Shown: in pieces, positions 8,468 to 18,066 of the stretch
Position numbering within the stretch: position 1 is the first letter of the stretch
Layout of the letters: every line of letters begins with the position of its first letter
Assembly: GCF_009498275.1 (NCBI RefSeq)
Contig: NZ_CP045643.1
Location: forward strand, 3,782,001-3,846,000
Source: Streptomyces fagopyri
GTDB lineage: Bacteria > Actinomycetota > Actinomycetes > Streptomycetales > Streptomycetaceae
Length of the DNA: 64,000 nucleotides
Reading direction: 5' to 3'
The notes under the pieces: model-generated
Told to the model about the DNA's origin: nothing
Databases searched by the model: none
What the model saw: only the letters and a program-made list of their open reading frames with translations
Translations under genes and position numbers: made by a program

Positions 8468-9751
8468 TCAGGCGATCCGGTCCAGCACGATCGGCTTCGC
8501 CGTGAACTCCGTACCCGCGGCCGCGATGTCGTACGAACCCTCGACCGACTCCAGCGCGTAAGCGAAACGCTCGGGCGTGTCGGTGTGGAGGGTCAGCAGA
8601 GGCTGGCCCGCGGTGACGGAGTCACCCGGCTTGGCGTGCAGCTCGACACCGGCCGCGGCCTGCACCGGGTCCTCCTTGCGCGCACGCCCGGCACCCAGCC
8701 GCCACGCGGCGATACCGATGTCGTACGCGTCGAGGCGGGTCAGAACGCCCGAGGACGCCGCCGTCACCACGTGCTGCTCGCGCGAGGTGGGCAGCTCGGC
8801 GTCCGGGTCACCACCCTGCGCGGCGATCATGCGGCGCCACACGTCCATCGCGGAACCGTCGGCGAGCGCCTTCGCCGGGTCCGCGTCCTTCACGCCCGCC
8901 GCGTCCAGCATCTCGCGCGCCAGGGCGATGGTCAGCTCGACGACGTCCGAGGGACCGCCGCCCGCCAGCACCTCGACGGACTCCCGCACCTCCAGCGCGT
9001 TGCCGGCCGTCAGACCCAGCGGGGTCGACATGTCCGTCAGCAGCGCGACGGTGCGCACCCCGTGGTCCGTGCCCAGGCCGACCATCGTGGAGGCCAGCTC
9101 CCGGGCGTCCTCGATGGTCTTCATGAAGGCGCCGGTGCCGACCTTCACGTCCAGCACCAGCGAACCCGTGCCCTCGGCGATCTTCTTCGACATGATGGAG
9201 GACGCGATCAGCGGAATCGCCTCCACCGTGCCCGTCACGTCACGAAGGGCGTAGAGCTTCTTGTCCGCGGGGGCCAGACCGTCACCCGCCGCGCAGATCA
9301 CCGCGCCCGTGGTGTCGAGGACGTGCAGCATCTCGTCGTTGGAGAGCAGCGCCCGCCAGCCGGGGATCGACTCCAGCTTGTCGAGCGTGCCCCCGGTGTG
9401 GCCGAGGCCGCGCCCGGACAGCTGCGGCACCGCGGCACCGCACGCCGCGACCAGCGGAGCCAGCGGAAGCGTGATCTTGTCACCGACGCCGCCCGTGGAG
9501 TGCTTGTCGGCGGTCGGACGGGACAGCGACGAGAACTCCATGCGCTCGCCCGACGCGATCATCGCGGCGGTCCAGCGGGCGATCTCGCGGCGGTTCATGC
9601 CGTTGAGCAGGATCGCCATGTTGAGGGCGGCCATCTGGTAGTCGGCGACCTCGCCGCGGGTGTACGCGTCGATGACCCAGTCGATCTGTGTGTCGCTGAG
9701 CTCACCGCGGTCCCGCTTGGTGCGGATGACGGAGACGGCGTCCATGGCCAT
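8468..9751 (-). CDS. deoA: thymidine phosphorylase
   Basis: 427 residues, splitting thymidine or deoxyuridine with phosphate into the base and deoxyribose 1-phosphate. The pyrimidine-nucleoside phosphorylase signature S-G-R-G-L-G-H-T-G-G-T-L-D-K-L-E is present. The phosphate-binding K-H-S-T-G-G-V-G-D-K and S-I-M-S-K-K motifs are also there, and length fits the family. GGAAGGA precedes the ATG. It is the last gene of the nucleoside operon, after cytidine deaminase; an 80-bp gap between the two contains a hairpin that may reduce its expression relative to upstream genes. Confidence 0.94.
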   Translation of the reverse strand: MAMDAVSVIRTKRDRGELSDTQIDWVIDAYTRGEVADYQMAALNMAILLNGMNRREIARWTAAMIASGERMEFSSLSRPTADKHSTGGVGDKITLPLAPLVAACGAAVPQLSGRGLGHTGGTLDKLESIPGWRALLSNDEMLHVLDTTGAVICAAGDGLAPADKKLYALRDVTGTVEAIPLIASSIMSKKIAEGTGSLVLDVKVGTGAFMKTIEDARELASTMVGLGTDHGVRTVALLTDMSTPLGLTAGNALEVRESVEVLAGGGPSDVVELTIALAREMLDAAGVKDADPAKALADGSAMDVWRRMIAAQGGDPDAELPTSREQHVVTAASSGVLTRLDAYDIGIAAWRLGAGRARKEDPVQAAAGVELHAKPGDSVTAGQPLLTLHTDTPERFAYALESVEGSYDIAAAGTEFTAKPIVLDRIA

Positions 9752-9780
9752 GACTTTCCTTCCGAAGACTTACGAAAATC

Positions 9781-9820
9781 CGCGGCCCCTCCCGACGGTG
9801 GTGAGGTCGTCGGGAGGGGC
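9781..9820 (-). terminator. intercistronic hairpin between cdd and deoA
   Basis: A perfect 14-bp stem, CGGCCCCTCCCGAC / GTCGGGAGGGGCCG, with a 12-base loop, placed between two genes that otherwise look like one operon. It could be a partial terminator, an attenuator or an RNA-processing stabiliser for the upstream message. Confidence 0.65.
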
Positions 9821-9830
9821 CGCGCAGGCG

Positions 9831-10259
9831 TTACTTGGTGAGATTCTCCGGCCCGAAGGCCTGCGGCAGCATCTCGGAGAGCGGCAGGATCCCGGCCGGC
9901 GTCTCCACGAGCAGGCCGGGGCCGCCGAACTCGTACAGCAGCTGGCGGCAGCGTCCGCACGGCACGAGGATCTCGCCCCGCCCGTCGACACAGGTGAAGT
10001 GCGTCAGCCGGCCGCCCCCGGTGTTCTGCAGCTGGGAGACGAGACCGCACTCGGCGCAGAGCCCGAGGCCGTACGAGGCGTTCTCGACGTTGCAGCCGGT
10101 GACCGTCCGGCCGTCGTCGACGAGCGCCGCGACACCCACCGGGAACCCCGAATAGGGGGCGTAGGCGCGGGACATGGCGTCCCGCGCGAGTTCCCGCAGG
10201 GTCTCCCAGTCGGCCTCCCGGGATCCGGGCTCCACGGATCCGGCCTCCGGGGAGGTCAC
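9831..10259 (-). CDS. cdd: cytidine deaminase
   Basis: 142 residues, the small tetrameric type of zinc enzyme that converts cytidine or deoxycytidine to uridine or deoxyuridine. Zinc and catalytic motifs are C-A-E (68-70) and P-C-G-R-C-R-Q (100-106); C-N-V-E-N-A-S-Y (56-63) binds the nucleoside. The GTG start overlaps the permease stop codon (GTGA), indicating translational coupling within the operon. It works with DeoA to salvage pyrimidine nucleosides brought in by the adjacent ABC transporter. Confidence 0.93.
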   Translation of the reverse strand: MTSPEAGSVEPGSREADWETLRELARDAMSRAYAPYSGFPVGVAALVDDGRTVTGCNVENASYGLGLCAECGLVSQLQNTGGGRLTHFTCVDGRGEILVPCGRCRQLLYEFGGPGLLVETPAGILPLSEMLPQAFGPENLTK

Positions 10260-11518
10260 TTGCCCTGTCCTCTCCGGTACGGCAAGCCGTCCGCCTTCGG
10301 CATCCGCAGATGCTGGGCGGACAGCGAGAGCACGAGCAGGGTCACGACGTACGGAGTGGCGCTCACGAACTGCTGCGGGACCTCGTCGGTGGCGAGGTAC
10401 CAGACGAACATCAGCGCCGAGACCACGGCGGTGGCGACCGCGGGCACGATCCGCTTCTTCCATGCCAGGTAGGCCACGGCGAACACCAGCAGGATCGCGA
10501 TGAGCAGGATCAGCGCGTGCACGTTGGTGCCGCCCCCGCGCAGGTTGAGGCTGTCGGTGTAGCCGAACAGGCCCGCGCCGAGGGCGAGACCGCCCGGCAT
10601 CCAGTTGCCGAAGATCATCGCGGCGAGACCGATGTAGCCGCGACCGGCCGTCTGGCCGTCCAGGTAGACGTTGGACGCCACGATGGACAGGAACGCGCCG
10701 CCGAGGCCGGCGAAGCCGCCCGAGATGATCACGGCGATGTACTTGTACTTGTAGACGTTGACACCGAGGGACTCGGCGGCCACCGGGTTCTCACCGCAGG
10801 AGCGCAGCCGCAGGCCGAAGGCCGTGCGCCACAGCACCCACCAGGTGGCGGGCACGAGGGCCACCGCGACGAGGGTGAGCGGCGAGAGGTCGGTGACCAG
10901 TCCGCCGAGCAGGCCCGCGATGTCGGAGACCAGGAACCAGTGCTTCCCGTTGAGGGTGGACAGCCAGCTGGACAGTCCTGGGATGTCGAAGGTGCCGAGC
11001 GAGTCGATCGGCGGAGACTGCTTCGAGGAACCCTGCGGCGCGTCCTCGAACGTGAACTTCGAGAGGTAGCGGGTGGTGCCGAGCGCCAGGATGTTGATGG
11101 CCACACCGGAGACGATGTGGTTGACGTTGAAGGTCACGGTGGCGATGGCGTGCAGGATGCCGCCGAGGCAGCCGCCGATGATGCCGAAGGCGACACCGGT
11201 CCAGGGGCCCCACTGGTAGCCCGCCCAGGCACCGAACCAGGTGCCGAGGATCATCATGCCTTCGAGGCCGATGTTGACGACGCCCGCGCGCTCGGCCCAC
11301 AGACCACCGAGGCCCGCGAGGCCGATCGGCACCGCGAGACGCAGCGCCGTGGACATCTGTCCGGTGGAGGTGATGCCGTCGGCCCCGGTGATCAGGCGGA
11401 CGATCGAGGTCAGGATCAGTACACCGGCGATGACGAGCAGGAGTACCGGCAGGGACATTCGGCGGCTGCCCTTGCCGGGCTGCTGCGCCTGCGGCTTGGC
11501 GACGGTCACGGTGCTCAT
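10256..11518 (-). CDS. nucleoside ABC transporter permease (second)
   Basis: 420 residues with 9-10 hydrophobic helices, a branched-chain-amino-acid/ribose-type (BPD_transp_2) permease. Typical features are E-R-A-G-V-V-N-I-G-L-E-G-M-M-I and, near the middle, G-E-N-P-V-A-A-E-S-L-G-V-N, the cytoplasmic loop that contacts the ATPase. This resembles NupC/YufQ/BmpC-type nucleoside permeases. The ATG overlaps the stop of the first permease by 4 bases and the gene overlaps cdd by 4 bases. A loop of about 50 residues after helix 4 is longer than usual. Confidence 0.9.
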   Translation of the reverse strand: MSTVTVAKPQAQQPGKGSRRMSLPVLLLVIAGVLILTSIVRLITGADGITSTGQMSTALRLAVPIGLAGLGGLWAERAGVVNIGLEGMMILGTWFGAWAGYQWGPWTGVAFGIIGGCLGGILHAIATVTFNVNHIVSGVAINILALGTTRYLSKFTFEDAPQGSSKQSPPIDSLGTFDIPGLSSWLSTLNGKHWFLVSDIAGLLGGLVTDLSPLTLVAVALVPATWWVLWRTAFGLRLRSCGENPVAAESLGVNVYKYKYIAVIISGGFAGLGGAFLSIVASNVYLDGQTAGRGYIGLAAMIFGNWMPGGLALGAGLFGYTDSLNLRGGGTNVHALILLIAILLVFAVAYLAWKKRIVPAVATAVVSALMFVWYLATDEVPQQFVSATPYVVTLLVLSLSAQHLRMPKADGLPYRRGQGK

Positions 11519-12641
11519 CGGGCAGCCACCTCCTTCGGGGAGTTGTTGTTGGCGGCGGCCGCGGCGGCCAGTTCCTCGCCGACCCGCTTCTGCTGGCGGC
11601 GCAGGCCCCAGACGCGGACGGCCTCGTACGAGATGACGACCGCGAAGACGATCAGGCCCTGCATGATCGTGGCGATCTCCTTCTCGTACGCCACCGGGGT
11701 CGCGTAGTCGAGAGCCGGGGACGCCTTGTCGAGGAAGGCCCACAGGAGTGCGGCGAGGGCGATGCCGCCGGGGTTGTTGCGGCCGAGCAGCGCGATACCG
11801 ATGGCGGTGAAGCCGAGGCCGGCGGGGAAGCTCAGGCTGTAGGTGTGGGCGTCGCCGAGGAGAAGCGGCAGTCCGGAGAGGCCGGCGATCGCGCCGGAGA
11901 TCAGCATCGCGGTGAGCACCATCCGCTTGGCGTCGACACCGGAGGCGGCGGCGGCCTCCTCGGAGGCACCGGTGGCGCGCAGGTCGAAGCCGAAGCGGGT
12001 GCGGTTGAGGACGAGCCAGTACAGGACGCCCAGGAGGACCGCGAGGAAGACCATGCCGTAGATCGTGCCGACGTCCGAGCCCAGGTCGATGCCGGGGAAC
12101 CAGCCGGACTTCTTCATGATGCCGGTCGTGTTGTTGTTGCCGACCTGCACACCCCAGATGTTCTCCGCGGTGAGGTAGCCGATGAGGCTGGTGGCGATCG
12201 CGTTGAGCATGATCGTCGCGACGACCTCGCTCACTCCGCGGGTGACCTTCAGGACGCCCGCGATACCGGCCCAGAACGCGCCGGTGCACATGGCGACGAT
12301 CATCAGCACGGGGATCTGCAGGAAGGACGGCAGCGCGAGGTGCGCGCCGACCACGGCGGTCATCATCGCGCCGAGGCGGTACTGGCCGTCCACACCGATG
12401 TTGAACAGGTTCATGCGGAAGCCGATGGCCACGCCGAGTGCCGCGATGTAGTACAGCGACGCCTGGTTGACGATCAGTACCTGGGTGTCGGAGTACGTCG
12501 CCTGCTGGAGCATCAGGGAGTACGGCTCGAACGCGCTCTTGCCCGAGGCGAGCAGCACGACCGAGGTCAGCGCGATCGCCGTGACGAGTGCGATGACCGG
12601 GCCGGCCACCGCGAGGAGCACGCGCTCCTTGTCGAACTTCT

Positions 12642-12645
<4 letters not shown>
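11515..12645 (-). CDS. nucleoside ABC transporter permease (first)
   Basis: 376 residues with about 9 membrane helices, the partner of the next permease. F-R-M-N-L-F-N-I-G-V-D-G-Q-Y-R-L-G matches the conserved N-x-G-x-(E/D)-G-Q motif of NupB/YufP-type permeases, and R-A-T-G-A-S-E-E-A-A-A-A-S-G-V matches the ATPase-contact loop. It ends with a charged Ala/Asn-rich tail. It overlaps both neighbours by 4 bases (ATGA), so the ATPase and two permeases are made together in stoichiometric fashion. Confidence 0.9.
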
Positions 12646-14303
<1,658 letters not shown>

Positions 14304-14331
14304 GGCGCACTCTCCTTGGAAAAGGGGCCAT

Positions 14332-14343
14332 CTACGCGCGTAG
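14332..14343. promoter_or_regulatory. nucleoside-regulon palindrome, site 2 (ABC operon)
   Basis: A perfect CTACGCGCGTAG, 29 bases before the proposed ATC start of the ATPase gene. A TATTTA hexamer (complement of 14355-14360) lies about 12 bases further upstream and could be the -10 element, so the palindrome would cover the transcription start, as expected of a repressor site. Confidence 0.68.
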
Positions 14344-14427
14344 CGCCCCTGCTTTAAATAGTGCCCGGACGGACCGAAGGTGATCATTCGCGATCAATTT
14401 CGGTGCGGTCCGAGCATTCTGCCGCGC

Positions 14428-14465
14428 GAACGGGGCGCGAGGAGCATCCTCCCCACACCCCGTTC
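14428..14465 (-). terminator. possible terminator after the first BMP lipoprotein gene
   Basis: The inverted repeat GAACGGGG / CCCCGTTC (8-bp stem) encloses a second small stem (GGAG/CTCC). It lies about 93 bases beyond the stop codon of the lipoprotein gene, before the ABC operon promoter. Confidence 0.5.
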
Positions 14466-14557
14466 CGTGGCCGTAACGCTGCCATTTCAGCGTCGCCATG
14501 GCCATGGTTTCGACGTCTGGTGATGACGTCGTGACCTGGCGGGGATCGAGCCTCGGA

Positions 14558-15607
14558 TCAGGAGGTCTTGACCGTGATCGAGCCGTCCTTGATGCCGGCC
14601 TCGGCCTTCTTCAGCGCGGCCTGCAGGTCGGCGTTGTTCTTGAACGCCGGGTTCGAGTCGGCCAGGCCGACACCGCCGGTGGCGAGGCTGGCGCGGACGA
14701 CGCCGGTCTCGGGCTTGCCGTCCTGCACCGACTTCGCGAGGTTGTAGACCGCCCCGGCGACGTCCTTGGTGGCCGAGGTCAGGATGTAGTCCTTGTACTT
14801 GGCCAGCGCGTCCTGCTTGTACTGGTCGGAGTCGACACCGATGGCCCACACCTTGTGCGAGGCGGCGGACTGGATGACGCCCTGGCCCGACAGGCCGGCG
14901 GCGGCGTAGAGCACGTCGGCGCCCGCGTCGATCTGACCCTCGGCGGCGTCCTTGCCCTTGTCGGGGCTGGCGAAGCCACCCTCCTGCGGGGTCTGCGTCA
15001 GGTACTGCGACTCGATCTTGATGTTCGGGTTGACCGACTTGGCGCCCTGGACGTAACCGGCCTGGAACTTGTGGATCAGCGGGATGTCGACGCCGCCGAT
15101 GAAGCCGATGTGGTTCTTCTTGGTGGTCTTCGCGGCGGTCACGCCCGCGAGGTAGGAGGCCTGCTCCTCGTGGAAGACCATGTCGGCGACGTTCGCGGCC
15201 TTGTCCTGCTCGTCGTCGATGATGCCGAAGGTGATCTTCGGGTACTTGGCCGCGACTTCCTTGATCGCCGGGGCGTAGACGAAGCCGACACCGATCACCG
15301 GGTTGTAGCCCGACTTGGCCAGCTGCTCCAGACGCTGAACCTTGTCCGCGTCGGACTCGCCGTCCTGCGGCTCGATGTCCCGGCCGCCGATCTTGAGGTC
15401 CTTCTCGGCCTTCTGGAAACCGGCGAACGCGGCGTCGTTGAAGGACTGGTCGCCCTTGCCGCCGATGTCGTACGCGAGACCGATGCCCTTACCCTTGGCC
15501 GAGCCGCCACTGGAGGCATCGGTGGACGAGCCGCCACAGGCGGAGAGAGCAACGGCGAGGGATGCGGTTGCAACGCCCGCAACCGCGATTCGGGACACCC
15601 GGCGCAT
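14558..15607 (-). CDS. BMP-family nucleoside-binding lipoprotein (copy 1)
   Basis: 349 residues. A lipoprotein signal peptide ends in L-S-A-C (Cys24), followed by a Ser/Gly linker and a BMP (PnrA-like) domain. The domain carries S-F-N-D-A-A-F-A-G, V-I-G-V-G-F and F-I-G-G-V-D-I-P, typical of nucleoside-binding proteins. It should deliver nucleosides to the adjacent ABC permeases from outside the membrane. AAAGGAG precedes the ATG. It has its own promoter region with a CTACGCGCGTTA element. A second, highly similar copy follows at 16456. Both have P-x-x-x-I-E-S-Q-Y-L-T-Q-T-P-Q-E-G-G-F-A-S-P in common. Confidence 0.92.
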   Translation of the reverse strand: MRRVSRIAVAGVATASLAVALSACGGSSTDASSGGSAKGKGIGLAYDIGGKGDQSFNDAAFAGFQKAEKDLKIGGRDIEPQDGESDADKVQRLEQLAKSGYNPVIGVGFVYAPAIKEVAAKYPKITFGIIDDEQDKAANVADMVFHEEQASYLAGVTAAKTTKKNHIGFIGGVDIPLIHKFQAGYVQGAKSVNPNIKIESQYLTQTPQEGGFASPDKGKDAAEGQIDAGADVLYAAAGLSGQGVIQSAASHKVWAIGVDSDQYKQDALAKYKDYILTSATKDVAGAVYNLAKSVQDGKPETGVVRASLATGGVGLADSNPAFKNNADLQAALKKAEAGIKDGSITVKTS

Positions 15608-15662
15608 GAACGTGACTCCTTTTGTGCAGGCGCCCAGACCAGGCGCTGATTCCGCCGCAGCG

Positions 15663-15674
15663 TAACGCGCGTAG
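15663..15674. promoter_or_regulatory. nucleoside-regulon palindrome, site 3 (BMP copy 1)
   Basis: TAACGCGCGTAG, a one-sided variant of the CTACGCGCGTAG palindrome with core ACGCGCGT intact, about 56 bases before the lipoprotein start. It shares the flanking bases (GTAACGCGCGTAGA) with site 4. Confidence 0.6.
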
Positions 15675-15907
15675 ACATAGCAGAGAACCCACCTTGCCAG
15701 AGTGTTATCCGACCGTTTTGAACCCTCGGCGAACAGCCGCCGAACACACCGGACGCGTCCGCTCGGCAAACCCGCCCGCCCTCCGGGCCCGGCAGCCGCC
15801 CCTCCGGTGTCATGTACCAGACCGCCACACATCCCAAGATCCTTCCCAGGTCGGATCTTTTCGACAGGTAACCACCGGAAGAATCCCTGGTCGAGATGCG
15901 CATCTCC

Positions 15908-15949
15908 GCAGGCCGGACCAGCCTGCGGCAGCGGGCCGGACCAGCCCGC
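15908..15949 (+). promoter_or_regulatory. twin hairpins in the leader of a small secreted protein
   Basis: Two successive hairpins, GCAGGC-CGGACCA-GCCTGC and GCGGGC-CGGACCA-GCCCGC, share the same seven-base loop while the stems differ by compensating changes. A third palindrome (GAGATGCGCATCTC, 15892-15905) lies just upstream. They end 28 bases before the GTG of the 15978 gene, so they would be in its 5' leader. The rest of 15608-15977 holds regulatory site 3 and no gene. Confidence 0.5.
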
Positions 15950-15977
15950 CGCAATCGCTTCTGATCCAAGGGGGATC

Positions 15978-16322
15978 GTGAAACTCAACAAGTTCACCGC
16001 CACCGCGATAGGTGTCGGTGTCGTGCTGTCGGGCACCGTGGTCGGTGTCGCGACGCCCGCCATGGCCGCGTCGACCTGCAGTACGCGGATCTCCGCGGAC
16101 CGCTCGACCGGTTACGCCAAATGCACCGGGGGGAACACCCGCCTCAGTGAGCACCGCGTGAAGGTGGTCTGCATCGGACCCCGCGGCGACAAGGCCAACG
16201 TGTACGGCAAGTGGGTGAGCACCCGCCACGGCGAGACGTCGAAGGCGGTCTGCACCACCGACACGAGGACGTCCGGTGTCGAGGTGTACCGGGTCACCGT
16301 CGAGACGGAGGAACCGGTCTAG
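15978..16322 (+). CDS. small secreted protein of unknown function
   Basis: 114 residues. A signal peptide with V-K-L-N-K-F at the start and an A-M-A cleavage site near residue 31 leads a mature domain of about 80 residues. That domain has four Cys, likely two disulfides (S-T-C-S, A-K-C-T, V-V-C-I, A-V-C-T), and many Thr, Arg and Lys residues. The start is GTG, with AAGGGGG about 5 bases upstream. No family is recognised. It lies alone between the two BMP genes, on the opposite strand, with a structured leader and its own terminator. Confidence 0.7.
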   Translation: MKLNKFTATAIGVGVVLSGTVVGVATPAMAASTCSTRISADRSTGYAKCTGGNTRLSEHRVKVVCIGPRGDKANVYGKWVSTRHGETSKAVCTTDTRTSGVEVYRVTVETEEPV

Positions 16323-16390
16323 TCACCGGTTCGCCCGAGCCGCGCCGCGCGCTCGCGGACGACGGGGGGACGACCGCGCGCACGCACGGG

Positions 16391-16425
16391 GGAGCCCCCG
16401 GCCCGTACATCGGGCCGGGGGCTCC
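16391..16425. terminator. bidirectional hairpin terminator
   Basis: A perfect 15-bp stem GGAGCCCCCGGCCCG / CGGGCCGGGGGCTCC with loop TACAT. It sits between the secreted-protein gene (+) and BMP copy 2 (-), which converge, and can end both transcripts. Confidence 0.85.
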
Positions 16426-16455
16426 TCTTCCGCGGTCAGCGACCACGGACACGCC

Positions 16456-17535
16456 TCACGGGGTCGTCTTGACGGTGACCGTGCCGGCGATGATGTCCTG
16501 CTTGGCCTTGTCGACGGCCGCGACGACGTCCGGCATGGCCTTGTACTTCGGGTTGGTGTCGGCGAAGCCCACGCCGCCCGACTTCAGGTCACCGCGGACG
16601 ACGCCGTTCAGCGGCTTGCCGTCGACGACGGACTTGGCCAGGTCGTACACGGCGCCGCCGACGTTCTTCAGGGCCGAGCCGAGGATCCAGTCCTTGTACT
16701 TGGCCAGGGAGCTCTGCGCGTACTGGTCGGAGTCGACGCCGATGGCCCACACCTTCTTGGCGGCGGCCTGGGAGATCACGCCCTGACCGGACAGGCCGGC
16801 CGCGTGGTAGAGCACGTCGGCGCCCTTCTCGATCTGGCCGGCCGCCGCGTCCTTGCCCTTGTCGGGGCTGGCGAAGCCACCCTCCTGCGGGGTCTGCGTC
16901 AGGTACTGCGACTCGATCTTGATCTTCGGGTTGACCGACTTGGCGCCCTGGTCGAAGCCCGCCTCGAACTTGTGGATCAGCGGAATGTCGACGCCGCCGA
17001 TGAAGCCGATGTGGTTCTTCTTCGTGGCCTTCGCCGCCGCGACACCCGCGAGGTAGGAGGCCTGCTCCTCGTGGAAGACCAGGTCGGCGATGTTGGCCGC
17101 CTTGTCCTGCTCGTCGTCGATGATGCCGAAGGTGACCTTCGGGTACTTGGCCGCGACTTCCTTGATCGCCGGGGCGTAGACGAAGCCGACACCGATCACC
17201 GGGTTGTAGCCCGACTTGGCCAGCTGCTCCAGACGCTGAACCTTGTCCGCGTCGGACTCGCCGTCCTGCGGCTCGATGTCCCGGCCGCCGATCTTGAACT
17301 CCGCCTCGGCCTTCTGGAAACCGGCGAACGCGGCGTCGTTGAACGACTGGTCGCCCTTGCCGCCGATGTCGTAGGCGAGGCCTATGCCCTTGCCCGAGTA
17401 ACCCGACGAGCTCTTGTCCGAACCGCCACCGGACGAGTCGGTGCTGGACTTACCGCAACCCACGGCCGCGAGGGCGATGACCGAGACGGCCACCGCTGCT
17501 TGGGAGAACCTGGTCCTCCGAGACATCAGACGCAC
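16456..17535 (-). CDS. BMP-family nucleoside-binding lipoprotein (copy 2)
   Basis: About 359 residues. The lipoprotein signal ends in A-V-G-C (Cys27), then a Ser/Gly/Lys linker and a BMP domain nearly identical to copy 1 in its first half: G-K-G-I-G-L-A-Y-D-I-G-G-K-G-D-Q-S-F-N-D is shared exactly, and long stretches match at DNA level. The C-terminal half is more diverged. Three starts are possible; GTG at 17535 has AAGGG 8 bases upstream, whereas 17544 is too close to it and ATG 17526 is further away. It probably serves the same ABC permeases with a different nucleoside preference. Confidence 0.9.
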   Translation of the reverse strand: MRLMSRRTRFSQAAVAVSVIALAAVGCGKSSTDSSGGGSDKSSSGYSGKGIGLAYDIGGKGDQSFNDAAFAGFQKAEAEFKIGGRDIEPQDGESDADKVQRLEQLAKSGYNPVIGVGFVYAPAIKEVAAKYPKVTFGIIDDEQDKAANIADLVFHEEQASYLAGVAAAKATKKNHIGFIGGVDIPLIHKFEAGFDQGAKSVNPKIKIESQYLTQTPQEGGFASPDKGKDAAAGQIEKGADVLYHAAGLSGQGVISQAAAKKVWAIGVDSDQYAQSSLAKYKDWILGSALKNVGGAVYDLAKSVVDGKPLNGVVRGDLKSGGVGFADTNPKYKAMPDVVAAVDKAKQDIIAGTVTVKTTP

Positions 17536-17613
17536 AGCAAGCACCCTTCATCCCCACGGCCGTCGCCGGTCCGCTTCCCCAACACGCCGCACCGCAGCGA
17601 TTCCGGCGCACAG

Positions 17614-17625
17614 TAACGCGCGTAG
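17614..17625. promoter_or_regulatory. nucleoside-regulon palindrome, site 4 (BMP copy 2)
   Basis: TAACGCGCGTAG, the same variant as site 3, about 79 bases before the proposed GTG start of BMP copy 2. Confidence 0.6.
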
Positions 17626-17727
17626 AAGGGCAGGGGAACGGGATTCCTCCTGGCCGTTATCGAACCGTGCCGCCACCGGGTTACGTTTGCCCGCCACCCG
17701 TTACGACAGGGTGACGCAAGTGGACGA

Positions 17728-17775
17728 AGGGGCACCGATCAGGGCATCGGTCGGACCGGCGTCGCGGGTGCCCCT
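17728..17775. terminator. nested hairpin in the gap before BMP copy 2
   Basis: AGGGGCACC (17728-17736) pairs with GGTGCCCCT (17767-17775), and an inner stem ACCGAT/ATCGGT forms within the loop. It may end transcription coming from the amidohydrolase gene about 290 bases away. The flanking 17626-18066 sequence has no convincing gene. Confidence 0.4.
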
Positions 17776-17970
17776 CGCATCACTCGGGGCACGCAGGCCT
17801 TTTCGCGCCATCCCCGCGCCGGCGTCCCGCGTTCACGGAGGCCCGGGGATGTCGGGAGGTCCCCGCAGGACCCGAGGCATGTCCCGTGATCCCCGGCGGG
17901 CGATCGACGACGGCCACGGCACCTCGCCGCATTGTCGGGGTCGCCCGAACAACACCCGGCACGAGGACGA

Positions 17971-18015
17971 CCCTCCGCCTCGCGACCCTCCGCCTCGCGA
18001 CGGACCGCCTCGCGA
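17971..18015. repeat. 15-bp tandem repeat
   Basis: Three consecutive units of CCCTCCGCCTCGCGA, the first two identical and the third with a few changes, followed by a degenerate fourth. Reading frames through it are Arg/Gly-rich and not coding-like. It lies about 50 bases past the end of the amidohydrolase gene. Confidence 0.7.
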
Positions 18016-18066
18016 CGCACCGCGTCCGACGCCGCGCGCCGATCCGCCGGGGATCACGGACAGCCC

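Noticed and set aside
14304..14387. ATG at 14387 as start of the nucleoside ABC ATPase
   Set aside because: No ribosome-binding site; the added 28 residues would be encoded by the promoter and operator region.
15838..15977. ydaO (c-di-AMP) riboswitch in front of the small secreted protein
   Set aside because: Position would fit because such riboswitches precede secreted wall proteins in Streptomyces, but I could not match the conserved core sequence blocks.
17739..18020. 93-codon minus-strand frame containing R-R-E-A repeats
   Set aside because: Produced by the 15-bp tandem repeat; no ribosome-binding site and unbalanced composition.
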